Positions 22,619 through 34,414 of a DNA stretch of 64,000 nt are shown one piece after another. The position numbers and the translations under genes are program-made. This stretch comes from Boesenbergia rotunda (Eukaryota > Streptophyta > Magnoliopsida > Zingiberales > Zingiberaceae), in assembly GCA_024364735.1 (NCBI GenBank), contig JAGFNQ010001137.1, positions 124,565 through 188,564 on the forward strand, read 5' to 3'. How positions within the stretch are numbered: position 1 is the stretch's first letter; each line of letters opens with the position of its first letter. Under the pieces are notes generated by a model. The model saw nothing but the letters and a program-made list of their open reading frames with translations, made no database searches and was not told the origin of the DNA.

Positions 22619-25589
22619 ATGGAAACTGATACAGTCATTGAAGGAGAAATCATTCAGGCCAAAGAACTAGTTATTGACGATGATATTGTTGAGGGGAAAA
22701 TTGAGAAGGCTGAACTTGATGGTCAATTACCGTTAGTGACCGGAGGAGATGATGGCGTACCTCATTTGGGGATGGTGTTCAGCTCCTATGGGGAAGCTGT
22801 CACTTTCTATAAACGATATGCGATGCGCACAGGATTTGGTGTTACTATAAAAAAGTCATCTTTTACAACTTATGGACTTTGCCGGCGTCTTGTACTTGTG
22901 TGCAGTAAAGAGGGAAAGGCACAAACAAAAGCATGCTACCACCAATCTAGGCCATCAACAAAGACAAATTGTGAAGCTGCATTTATAGCCAAGCTATGGG
23001 GCGATGGTTTGTTGCATGTAGTTGAAGCTAAACTTGAACACAACCATGAACTTAATCCATCAGAGGCTCACCTCTTTAGATGCTATAAAAATATGTCTAG
23101 TGGAGCAACTAAAGATCTTGCCGTGCGAGCTGCAGGACGTGAGCACTTACCATATGTTGGTTTGGAATTCTTAAACTCTATTGATGATGGGCAAATGAAG
23201 CTGGCGGAAGGTGACAAGGATGCCATTTCCCAGTTTTTTGCACGAATGCAGACCAAATATCCAAATTTTTTTTACATGCTGGATCTAGACATGGAAGGTC
23301 ATTTAAGGAATGTGTTTTGGGCTGATCCTAGGTCAAGATCAGCATATCATTGTTATGGTGATGTTGTTTACTTTGATTCAACCTATCTGAAAAATGAATA
23401 CAAGATTCCTCTTGTTCTATTCATTGGGTCAAACAGTCATGGTCAACAGGTGTTGTTAAGCTGTGGTTTACTTGCTGATGAAACCCCTGGAAACTACTTG
23501 TGGTTATTTAAGGCTTGGCTGACATGTATGTCGGAGCACTATCCAAATGCTATCATCACTGATCAGTCTAAGACTATTCAAAGTGTGCTTGCCAAAATAT
23601 TACCAGAAGTCCGCCATCGAATTTGTCTGTTTGATATAAGTAGAAGTATTCCTGAGAAGTTAAGGGAACATACAGAATGTAAGACGATTCATAAGGCCAT
23701 GACTGAATTAATACACAATTCTTTAAAAGTTGATGAGTTTGAAGAAGGCTGGAGGAACCTGACTAAAACATATGAACTTGAGGCTAATGAATGGTTGAAC
23801 ACTTTATATGAAAATCGGAAACTATGGGCACCTGTTTATCTGAAGGATATGTTTTGGGCTGGGTTGTCCACTACACTCAACGAAAAGGGTGCAAGTCCTT
23901 TTTTTGAGGGGTTCGTTTATCCTGAAACTTCTTTACAGCAATTTTTAGAAAATTATGAAATGGTTTTGCATACCAAATATGAGTTGGAAGCAAAAGCAGA
24001 TTTTGACTCATACCACAAGAGCCAGATTACGGTATCAGATTCTCCTATGGAGCAACAACTTTCTGAAATATATACACTTAGCATGTTTGAAATTTTCCAG
24101 AATGAGTTAAAGGCAGCTCTTTATTGCCAGGTTTCACTAGTAAAGGTAGACGGCTCTATATCTACATTCGAGGTACGGGTATGTTCCTACACTGGAAGTG
24201 TTGAAAGAGAGAATGACAAGTATTATGAGGTGCTGTATCATGTTGATGAATTTCAGGTGCAATGTGTCTGTGGCTTCTTTCAGTTCACAGGGATCTTATG
24301 CAGACATGCTTTGTCAGTTCTAAGTTTGCAGCAAGTGTATGAGGTTCCACCTCAGTACATCCTTAATCGTTGGAGAAAGGATTACAAGCTTTTGAATGCT
24401 TTGGAGCGTTCCTCAAAAGACTTTTATGGCAATCGGCAGGTTGAGCAGTACGATTCTCTTTCTTTGCGTTGCCTTCAACTTGTTGAAGTGGGTATGGTGT
24501 CCGATGAGAAGTACCAGCTTGCTTTGAAGTTAATTAGAGAAGTGGAAAGATCTCTGTTAGATGATAACACGTTTCAGGATTTGCACAACAGGCTTGTGTC
24601 TTCTGTTACTAGGTTGACTGGAAGCGATGAAAATCATGCAGCATCACAGGCTGGAATCATTGATGGTGACAAAACTTCTAATTCTGTTTCTACTAAGCGA
24701 AGAGGACGTCCACCCAAGAAAAGGAAAGAATGTGAAGCAGAACCAATTAATGACTCAAGTGGCAAAAAGGTACTTTGGTAATTCTGTATTGTGTGCCTAA
24801 TGCTTGTTTATTAACCAATCTCTCTACTTTGATTAGGACCATTTGAGGACAACAACTGATGGGCACCAGAGTAATCTGTTTCAATCTTCATCAACTGCTG
24901 CTCAATTTGGCACTCATGATAGAACACATGGAATGATTGATATAATGGTGACCACTTATTTTACCGAACAATTCTTTATTTGTTAGCTTCCTTATCATTA
25001 TTTAGTTTTTTTTATATTTATTTTTATTATCTACAATCTCTTCTTTCTCATTTTCATTGTAATATTGTCTACCCAGGAAGAAGTCAACCAAAATGACTTG
25101 GGATTTGGTGGCCATTATGGACTGCAAACAAACCACCAGCATCCTCTAAGCAATCAACTGCAAACTGGTCCTACATTGCAGGTTCGTAGCATAGATGTTT
25201 TGTTTACTTCTCTTCGTAGGTTGTTGTTGTATTTTTTTTTTATTTGCTTAGGTGGGAGCATGATTATATCTGTTTATTGTAGTATGTTCATCTATAGTTT
25301 GGAATTCATCCTTTAAGGAAAAAGATTTATGTATGCAGAGCCATTTTGGACAGCAAAATCTTGGAGATCCATCAAGAATGCATTGGCACATCCAACAAAT
25401 GTTGCAGGTTATAAAAATTGAGAACGTATTATTAATAATATTTTCTCATACGATTTTTATTATTTATATAAAAAATCTCTATAAAGACTTGATCGTTGTT
25501 GTATATCAAAAATCTCCTTAAAACTGATTTGTGTTTATACAACCTACAAGCAGGAAAATCAGACACCATTCGGTAGGAGGCCTGGGTAG
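22619..25589 (+). CDS. FAR1-RELATED SEQUENCE protein, FRS6/FRS8 type
   Basis: Nuclear protein of the FHY3/FAR1 family, transcription factors derived from a Mutator-like transposase. Five coding exons in phase: 22619-24769, 24837-24947, 25077-25181, 25339-25407, 25554-25589, giving about 823 aa. Domains: FAR1 zinc-binding region at about 56-142 (starts SYGEAVTFYKRYA, closes with HNHEL); MULE transposase domain at about 245-345 (VVYFDSTYLKNEYKIPL, then IITDQS near 312); SWIM finger near 549 (CVCGFFQFTGILCRHA); basic KRRGRPPKKRKE near 693, an AT hook or nuclear signal. Exons 2-5 add a Gln/His-rich tail ending FGRRPG. SWIM-to-WRKDYK spacing and EWLNTLYE..WAPVYLKD point to the FRS6/FRS8 branch. 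The main frame alone would end at 24781 if intron 1 were retained. No nearby terminal repeats mark it as a live transposon. Confidence 0.93.
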
Positions 25590-25900
25590 TGAGGCCATTA
25601 CTTTTCTCGGATTAACCTCAGGTATGCACTGAAGTTCTAAATAGGCGATTCTTTTATTTTTCTCAAGGCTAGTTCAATTTGTTATTCCTTCGTGTGCGAC
25701 ATCTCTATAATTCACTCGACTAGATTCGATCAGATAATCTACAATACAAAGCGCAATGTAACTAGTCTTGTTCTCATGAAGTATCTTTCTCATATGACTT
25801 TCGGGTTCCCTTTTTCAGCAACATAAGCGATTGTGCGACGCGGAATGTTGGCTGTTCATAGAGATTGCAAAATTTGCTGCTCTTCTTTCAGAGGAAGACA
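25590..25900 (+). other. FRS 3' UTR with probable intron
   Basis: A probable 3' UTR intron runs from CCTCAG|GTATGC (25622) to TTTTTCAG|CAACAT (25818). The junction lies 32 bases after the stop, so nonsense-mediated decay is not expected by the usual rule. No transcript evidence is available. Confidence 0.4.
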
Positions 25901-28225
25901 ACTACTCCATAAGCTAGGCATTTTGATGGTCCTCAAGTGGATGGATTTGTGTACTCTATGGAGATCATGATGCCATATGGCTAATCAATTTTTTTAATTA
26001 TTGACGTTGTATAATCTATTGGAAGCATTCGCTATAAAACTTTTGCTTCGATCGTTTTTACCATGCCTATTTTCCTTTTATTATTAATTTACCACATGAT
26101 GTATTAACATGGATGATTATTCCCTTGCCCTATTACCAGATGATTAACCCATGTAACAGGGATTCAATTCTCTCATAGGATATATCATATGTTCATGATG
26201 CTCGAACTACGGAATGATATTGAGCCATCACATTAGAATCAGTTTATGCTTCTAAATTTACTTGTTGGGTGAATCAGGAGAATGCGATTTACTTCTATAA
26301 TTAATCGAGTTAAAAATCTGTATAGCTAGATTAATATGATTATTTTTTTAATGAATTTTGATGTCATTTAATCATTAGATGTTTCAATCTACCTTATTTG
26401 TTCCTTTATATATAAAATATATGTTTTTTTTTTAAAAATATTACGCTCTGCTTGCCGTCTCATAGTTGTTTATTAAATAATAAATCTACTACAGTAAATG
26501 TGGCCTAGAAGAGTTAGATTTCATCCACGTAGTCAACCAAGCGACAAAATCCAGTCAAACTTACGCACGAAGTCGACGGCGATTGGTACGGCAGTCAACA
26601 TCGATGGCGCCCATACAAATTCACCCACCCACTCCGCCTCTTTAATTTTCTAACCGTCGATCTCCGTCTCAAGAGTCGTGCATTAGCGATGTACGCAGGG
26701 ATTCTGTGGCTGGCCCACAAATCCCCCAGAAGATTAATTAATGTTGTTCGTGAGACGGAGGTCGTCGTAATTGCACTGTCGTCTTGTGCTGTGCATTTTG
26801 TCCGTTAGTCTTTTTTTTTTTCTCATTTTTTTACCGGATCTAGCCTAATTATTTCCCAAATCTAACGAGACACCACTTCTGGAAAACTGGAAATTCTAAA
26901 ACAGTTTGGTATATTTATTTTTATTTTTATTTTTTTTATAAAAAATATAATTTTTTGAAAAATATATTTAGTTTATATTTTTCAACCTTATTTTTTTAAA
27001 AAAATATAGCGTTTTCTGAAAAATTAGAAAATAAAATAAAATTATTTTTCAGAAAATAAAAAAAATATGATTTTCTGGAAAATGAAAATAGAAAATGGAG
27101 CAAACCAAACACCCCCTAAAATAATTCTGATTACTCCTGGAGGTGTATTATCTTGCCTCAATTTGTTTATCGGGTAAATCCGGAAAAGTATATCCTTCTT
27201 TCATTGCACGATTCACGCAAGTGGATATTGGCAAAGCGACTCAACATCATCAATAATTCGAAAACCACAAACATATCATATGTCAAATGAGAGAATCAAA
27301 CCCTCATGAGTTAATTGTTTTATTGAAATAATAGTAATAATGTTTATCTTAAACGGTTCCGATTTCATACTAAATATAGACAGATAAATTACGGAGATGG
27401 ACATTTTGTCTCCTCAGGCTAGATACAGTAGATAAATCATGGAGAATATTTTATCCTAACACAATGACTCTTTACTTGAGAAGGTCAAACACCGAACGAG
27501 TAATTTCGTACCCATTAAAAATTGATCTCAAGATCTATTAGAATAATTTTGAAAATACCTGAAACACGGCTATAACTTTTATATTTACCCAAATACCCTT
27601 TTCTCCTATCGATAAAAAAATGGAAACAATAAAATTATGGGAAGAAAAAAACTCAATAGAACTCCATTAATATATATGGTAGTAGGTTATCTCCAATTTT
27701 GTGTTGTTTTATAGTTTCCAATATATTATATTAAAGGCATAAAAATTTCTTTACATATCTCAAATCTCATTATTAATTAATTATTTGTTTCATCCATATG
27801 ATTAATTTCTAAAAAAATAATATTAAATTTTCATTATTTTTTTAAATTAAAAATTTTAAATCTCATGTCCATAATAATTCGAACTTTTTATTCAAATTAG
27901 TGATTTCAAAAACCTTGCATATTGATAGTATTGATAGTGAATATATATCGTGCAATAAATGACGTCGTAATACCGTGTGTAACATGGTGTCGCATTAATA
28001 TTTATATGGATTAAGAATGAAGTAATTAATATTCTGTCGAGAAGCTACTGCTGTCCAAACCTTCGAATTTAATGTCGAGAGAGATGTATAATCTCGATCC
28101 TTCACTTTCTATATATATAAATCGATCGACCTCTTATTGTTATTATAATTAATCTTAATTAGTTCAAAAATAATGTGGGTGGGAAATTGACAACTAAGAC
28201 AACATCGCGATCAATTAGACGAGGG

Positions 28226-28264
<39 letters not shown>

Positions 28265-28447
28265 AATGTCGATAAATTTAAAAGAAAGTTTCTAATTTTT
28301 TTATTTTGTTTTTTAAGATGGTTATGAACCCTTCTTAAAAAGAAATTTCAACTTATATGAAAATTAGTACAAATTTATTTATTATTTCCCATGTAATTCA
28401 TGTTCTCAATATTTTTAGATCGATACCTAATTAATCTATGAGAATAA
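25901..28447. other. AT-rich intergenic DNA
   Basis: No gene, RNA or bounded mobile element recognised. AT-rich tracts dominate at 26340-26450 and 26900-27080. A TC dinucleotide run of about 15 units lies at 28229-28259. The run CAAACCAAACACCCCC near 27103 resembles a MITE end, but no partner was found. Confidence 0.5.
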
Positions 28448-29890
28448 TGTTGGGGTCGTCTATCTCAAGTTAAGATTGACTAAGTTTGAATTAACTCGAG
28501 TTTAGATTTGGATGTTTGATCAATATGTGAGTAGGAAAGTCCAAGTGGGATGAAGAGGATCAGACACTTGATGATCAGAAATCCAATGGGAAGTTGACAA
28601 AAGGAAAGTTCAAGTGTGTCAAGGAGGATCGGACACTTGGTAATCGCAAGTCCAACTGAAAGTTGGCAAAAGGAAAGTCCAAGTACGTTAAGAAGAATCG
28701 GACACTTGATGATAGATAGCCCGATAGGAAGTTGGCAAGAGGAAAGCTCAAGTGGGTCAAAGAGGATTAGACACTTGGTGATCGAAAGTCTAAAAGGAAG
28801 TTGACAAGAGGAAAGTCCAAGTAGGTCAAAGGTTAACTAAACACTTGGTGACGAAGTCTCGATAGGTCAAGATTGATAAGATATTGGGCAATGTAAAGTC
28901 TCAATAAGTCACGGATTACTGAATGTTAGGTAAAGGAAATCCTGATAGGTTGAGATCAATTAGATACTAGGCAAGATGCGATTTCAGTCTTGAAAAGGCT
29001 AAATTTAGGGTTCTCAATCAATTGACGATAGGTGACAATTGATTGGTAAACCCTCAACCTCAACTCGGATTCAGGGTTTAGGGTTGGGCAATCGATTGGT
29101 AAACTCTCAACTTGGATTCAGATTTAGGGTTGGACAATTGATTGGGTTTCTCAAAGCAAGCAATCGATTAGGAGCATATTTCGGGAGCATAGAATGACCC
29201 GGAATTGATTGGTGCAATCAATTGGTAGCAATTAATCAATTGCTCGACTGTTCTTGAGTGGACAGAAGGATGTGGAATCGATTGACATCTAGCAATCGAG
29301 TGGTGTGACTCACTAATCAATTGATTGGGTAGAAAAGAGTCGTTCTATAGGATTGAACGATCAAATCTGACATGACAATCGACTGAGGATAAGACCAATC
29401 GATTGGGAGACATATTTTAGCTTCAAAGCAAAACTATAAAAGGGGTCTCATGGAGATTTGAAGCCACCGGTTCTTGGGAGGTTTTAGAGCAAAGTGCTAT
29501 TGCATTTTCATACCATCAAGAGACATTTCCAAGCAACAAGAGATCAAGCAAAGTAAGATTTTAATTGTAAAGTTATTTTCGCTTTCATTTGTATTTGCAT
29601 GCTTGTTTCTTGGTGTATTGTTGAGTTCTTGTAAGAATAAGCTTGTAAGAGGATTATCCGCCTCCAAAAAGTTTATGAGAAGGAGGGAGTTCATAATGAA
29701 AGAAGATTGCTAGGAGTGAGCCCTTGGATTAGTCTCCTCAAAGAGATGAATACCAAGTAAAATCAAGGTATTGTATATGTAGCATCAAAGTTGATTGAAA
29801 TTTTCACCGTGCATTCAACGATGAGCACAAAGTGAAGACGCAAAGCAATTAGAGTTATTCACCCACCCTTAGCTCATACGGGTCCTAACA
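28448..29890 (+). repeat. 5' LTR of the gag-only Sirevirus
   Basis: Runs from TGTTGGGG to GGTCCTAACA. U3 starts with about five tandem copies of a 60-bp unit (AAAGTCCAAGTGGGTCAAGG and ACACTTGGTGAT), then a CAATCGATTG palindrome block (29014-29407), then a TATAAAAGGGG box at 29435. The primer site TGGTCTCAGAGTGAG follows at 29893, close to the initiator-Met tRNA form. Confidence 0.85.
29014..29407. repeat. Palindrome block, CAATCGATTG word, 5' LTR
   Basis: A dozen copies of CAATCGATTGG and one-base variants (CAATCAATTG, CAATTGATTGG, CAATCGAGTGG), irregularly spaced. The last copy ends about 28 bp before the TATA box. Confidence 0.85.
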
Positions 29891-30260
29891 AGTGGTCTCA
29901 GAGTGAGACCTCTCTTCACCGGACTAATTGCCAAAAGAAGTAAAGAGCTATAGGAAGAAGAAGAAGTTGAAATTATGAGCCCTATAATATCAACAAGTCA
30001 AAGGACTAATCATCAAAGGAGCTTGAGTTCAAATGGATCCACGAGATGGATTTGGATACGACATCTAAGTACCTCCGCCTTTTGAATTAGGAGGGTTTGC
30101 TCTATGGAAGACAAGGATGGAAAATTTCCTTATGATGAACATAGAGCAATTGTTTGCTCTAATGGAGGCATTTGAAGCCCCAATGAATAGTAAAGGAAAG
30201 CTTCTCAAGAAAAAGAAATGAACCGAGGAGCAAGTCAAGAGATCTGAGGCTCATGATAAG

Positions 30261-31077
30261 TGATGTAGGATCAACCCTACATGACCCCTTGAACTTCAAA
30301 CGGTTATAACTTTTGACTAGGGACTCCGGAATCAGCTCTATCGGCGGCCACACATGCGTATTTCAAATATCTACATTTATTACTAGAGAACCTATAACTG
30401 TCAAGTTTTGAGCCCAAATTCCCCTATTTAGGCCCCCAACTGAGCCTCCGAACATATTTTACTATTTTTAGTAATGCCCATTTTTATGATATTTTGGGTA
30501 TTTTTGTATTCTTGAAAAAAATGTTGTCCAGATGAATCTGGGATAACCGACCCGACCCCACGAAAGTTTTCCACCAGTCACTAGGGTAAATCGGGAAGCG
30601 CTCGCGGTAGGGCGGTTTAAAGCCCAGCGTCCCAGGGCTCGTCCTCTATTTGGAGGAAAAATTTCTGCAAATACGCTATAACTAGGGATTGAACCTCGAA
30701 TGCCTAGGATAACAACTAGTCGCCTTACTGCTGCACCATAGCCCCGAGGGCATATTTTTGTGTTCTTGGAATTTATGGATCATGGTTAGTCTGTAATCGT
30801 GTCCTATTTTATTAATTTTAATTACTGTCAACAGATTTCCTTTTTAGAAAGATCTTTTTCTTTCTCTACGAGATTGGAATTGAGGTCCAAAATTTGAGAT
30901 TTCTTTTATTTCTTAGTCTTAGGGTTTAGAATCTATATAAACATGCAATTAGCTATTAAAAAAATCAATTTTGCTATTGATAAGAAATATTATTATGTTT
31001 TATGGTTTCTCTTGCTTTCTCCTCAATTCTCCTCTTCTCATCAATCTCCAAGATAATCACAATCCTGCCCAACGTCA
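30261..31077 (+). mobile_element. Solo LTR, TGATGTAGGATC family, 817 bp
   Basis: Starts TGATGTAGGATCAACCC and ends AACGTCA, flanked by a perfect duplication ATAAG (30256-30260 and 31078-31082). Removing it restores the gag frame. It carries a 238-bp SINE; without that and its duplication it is about 563 bp, almost the 564 bp of its sister at 53913-54476. A TATATAAAC box lies near 30937. Confidence 0.85.
30515..30752 (-). mobile_element. tRNA-derived SINE
   Basis: On the minus strand the head reads GGCTATGGTGCAGCAG (A-box-like) and then GAGGTTCAATCCC (B box), followed by an unrelated body and a short T-rich 3' end. Flanking copies of TATTTTTGTRTTCTTG match 15 of 16 bases (30499-30514 and 30753-30768). 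This is a complete plant SINE inserted in the solo LTR. Confidence 0.8.
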
Positions 31078-31264
31078 ATAAGGTAATTAAAATATTGGTC
31101 AATTTGTTGCCTAATAATATTTTGTGCAAGATAGGTACATACAAAGATGCTAAGATGTTATGGAGTAATTTGGCCAAGCTCCATGAAAATCCAACCTCGT
31201 CAAGTGAAAAAAAATTCAAAGAGAGAGATTCATTGGATCAAGAGCTTAAGTGAAAATAAATCTA

Positions 31265-31684
31265 CCCTGTTTGGAAACCCATGGAATTCAATTCCATCAA
31301 GGAATTGAATTGAATTTCATGATTTGGTAGTAACTTAAGTGAAGGAATTGAATTCTCATGGGAATTGAAATACAACAAAACTAAGGAATTGAAATCAGAC
31401 CCAAATAAGTGTGATTTAGTGTGAGAATTGAATTCCAATAAATGAAAATACTAAAATAACCTCACATAAATATAGTGTTTGATTCTTAACCTATCAATGA
31501 AATGTAAAATAGTAAAATCAATCAAATTCATTTAGTTTTAGACTCATTCCAAACAAAGGATTGAATTCAATTTCTTTGTTTACCGACTCATTCCAAACAT
31601 AAGAATTCAATTCAATTCCCGCTGAAGTTCAATTCTTGATGGAATTCAATTCAATTCCATTACTTAAAAACTTTCCAAACAGGG
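31265..31684. mobile_element. MITE, 420 bp
   Basis: Ends are exact inverted copies of CCCTGTTTGGAAA. The body is made of GGAATTGAATTC-like words in both directions and is non-coding. Size and end sequence fit a PIF/Harbinger (Tourist-like) MITE; the 3-bp duplication is not clear. Confidence 0.7.
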
Positions 31685-32966
31685 GGTTAAGGTTTTGAAG
31701 GGCTGCCTATGTTAAATTATTAATTTGGCATAATGATTAGTTAATAACACTTAGATGAAAATTTAGGTATTTTCTTATAAGCTACAACTACTATGTTTGT
31801 TTGCCCTGTCATATGCATGACATCATATCATATATCCATATTGTTATGAAAAATGATACATATTATGTCATACTTACATCATTCAAGATATGATAGATTT
31901 CTTATTGAAGCTAGTTTAGATGATGAATTAAGTTCAAGATGCAATTTGATGTATCAAAATGAGTTTTAGCTTCATCAAAACAAATAGATTTTTTGTTGAC
32001 CAATCATGAGGAAAATTAATGTGCAAATCATATGCATTTAGCCAAATATCATGGTTGAAAATTGGTTTTTAAAATGATTTCAAAATTATTATGGAAAACT
32101 TTGGTGAAGTCTATTTATTGATAGGAATTACTATTGATTAGTTAAATACAAAGTTAGAATGATACATTAAAGTTTTCAATGGTTTTTAATTTTGTATCTT
32201 TCTTTGAAAATAAGATGTATTTTCATTAAAAACTATTTTGATGTATTTTTATATAAAATTATTTTTTAAATAGTATTTGACATAAGTAATATCTACATAA
32301 AATTTCATTATTTTTAAAAATCATAGAATTACTTATGAATTTTTGAAATTCAATCAAAAATTGAGTTGAAATTTTATACATACCAATCGATTGACCACTC
32401 CTACCAATCAATTGGTTCATGCAGCAATTGATTGGTAGACTGCACCAATCAATTGGCTCAAGCAACAATCGATTGGTAACTGATACCAATTGATTTGAAG
32501 TTGCTGATTTTGACTGAAATAAGTTTATTTCAATTGGTTAAGCCACATTTAGATAATTTAACTATTCCTAACTTTCTAAAATACTTAGATAATTATATAA
32601 GGGTAATTTCCTTGATGAAAATGAGAAATGGATGGTCAAAGGAGAATAACGTGGAATTGAGGAGGAGGTTTAAATTCAAAGTTGAATTGCCAACCTCATA
32701 ACATAGACTTTGGGATTTTCTAAAGGCTTAGAAGCTCTAAATCATTGTTGGTGCAATGAAAGAGTTGGAGCATGTTTTGATGTTTTAAGAGGGAGGTTCA
32801 CCTTAAAGACATGATTTGGGTAAGAAAGGAGAAAATTTGAAAGATAATGGAAATGCTCGAAGTGGAGGATTAGAAACAATGGGAGATATAGAGCATCCAT
32901 TGGGATGTTGGAAGGAGATGAATGGAATTTTAGAAGAAATTTTTGATGTAAACCAAAGGGGGAGAA
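31685..32966 (+). other. Sirevirus internal 3' region
   Basis: Non-coding internal sequence with no recognised protein. It holds the second palindrome block (32383-32496) and ends at the purine tract. The short open frames are not supported by any domain. Confidence 0.5.
32383..32496. repeat. Internal palindrome block, CAATCGATTG word
   Basis: Six copies in 114 bp: CAATCGATTG, CAATCAATTGG, CAATTGATTGG, CAATCAATTGG, CAATCGATTGG, CAATTGATTT. It lies about 450 bp upstream of the polypurine tract, outside the LTRs, and uses the same word as the LTRs of this element. Confidence 0.85.
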
Positions 32967-32969
32967 TGT

Positions 32970-34414
32970 AGGTTTTAAGTTAGGAAACCCTCATTCGTGT
33001 TTTGATATGAGAAGAAAGAAGTTAGGCTAATGAGTTAGTCTAACTTAAAGTAACAACTGAATGCACATGCCAGAAAATCAGCCTATCCTGATCATAAAGG
33101 GACTCGTATCATATGAGCAAGTGCAGGATCATCAAACTATACAAATGGTATATCCTGTATGTGCATGTCAAACATATACAACAAATAAATGCAGCAAACA
33201 CAATCAAATGCACAAATACATCATATGCACATGATGTAATGACATGGTCATCCCTAACACCAATCCAGCCACCGAGGCATGTCATATACGTCGATCGAGT
33301 GGGTACAACTGTGACACTATCTGCACTGACATCACTACTCCTGAGTGACCGAGTGGATAGGATGCTGATGGAGCTCTCGCTCCACCCTATGTATATATGG
33401 GGGAGATATCTCTCATCTTCTCTGGTCTATGGGAAGAGAAGGGATCCCTGCCTGCTACCACACTCCGAACCTACCACAGGGATTACCTATCCATTAGGTT
33501 GGGGATCAAGACACCAACCCTTCTTCCACACAGCCACAGCCCACCTGGAAGACCTATCACAGAGCAGAAATCCATTCACTCCACATAAACTCATCTCCAA
33601 CACCACAATTCACATCAAGATCCCATTCTAATTTAGAGAAAACACACAACCAGTTTATAGCTACTAATCGAATGGAAATCTAGGCCTCCGTATCGTAAAT
33701 TTCAACCTAATAAGCACTATCCTTACCTTGGCTGTGCTGGTGAGGCCTCCCTACTCAGATCTGGCAAAATCAGAGCTCACAGCCACTCAGGTGCTACTGA
33801 TGGTCGTCTTCCTTGACTCCCACCATCTCTGTGCTAGGGCGGCAACATCACACACAAACGGATCAGAAATTAGCACACACTTCATAATCCAAGAGAGAAA
33901 TCAGAAGAAATCCAGGGAGATAGAAGCGATCAATCCAAACAACCAACTCTTACCTAATCTTTATTGGGAATCGGAGACCGCAATCCCTGCTCCAAGCTGA
34001 CACGAACGCCCCAGAACTACTCCTGCAAAGTAGCCCGAAGCACCCTCCGAAAGGGATTTGTGTGGGCGCCGAATCGCTCAAGAAGAGGTGGAGGTGTCGC
34101 CGGCGTTGAGCTTGTCGAGTAGGAGACTTGGTGCTGTCGATCGAGTGGAGGCTGTGGGTTGGTTTCGAGTGTCGGGTGGCGAAAGGGAGAAGGGAAGAAG
34201 GCAAGATCTGCGACGCGATAGGGAAGAGGGCGAGCGGTATAAGTGAGGGTGGCCATTTTGCATTTTAAACCCTCAAAAGCTTCCAATCCACTCTAAGCCC
34301 TTAGGTTTGGGATTTTAAGCCATTTAGCCTTCCAAACTTAAGTTTTAGGGTTACCTAACCCTCCAAAACTCTTCCGGGGTCGGTAAACCCTAATTCTTGT
34401 TCCCAAAAAATTTT
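32970..34414 (+). repeat. Unclassified large repeat inserted at the 3' LTR
   Basis: Non-coding sequence that splits the start of the 3' LTR. Its 33112-33650 part aligns with 45570-46050 (both read AATGACATGGTCA and CATCACTACTCCTGAG, then TATATATGGGGGAGA or TATAAATGGGGGAGA). It is probably a piece of the same long repeat family as 44950-47460. Borders are approximate. Open frames in it have no domain. Confidence 0.5.

Larger units (their letters stand above)
29970..31260 (+). pseudogene. Copia gag fragment, interrupted
   Basis: After the primer site a gag frame contains FALWKTRMENFLMM and MEAFEAPMNSKGK, typical of the N-terminal part of Sirevirus gag (UBN2-type). It is cut at 30260 by a solo LTR and resumes in frame after the duplicated ATAAG with YKDAKMLWSNLAKLHE. 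A stop at about 30219 and a stop at 31251 end it, and the remainder of gag and all of pol are missing. Confidence 0.75.

Noticed and set aside
26890..27115. Possible MITE between ACAGTTTGGTATA and CAAACCAAACACCCCC
   Set aside because: The two ends do not form a convincing inverted repeat and no duplication is visible.
30680..30752. Possible tRNA gene (GGTTCAATCCC on the minus strand)
   Set aside because: The A and B boxes belong to a SINE head. No cloverleaf closes and flanking duplications are present.
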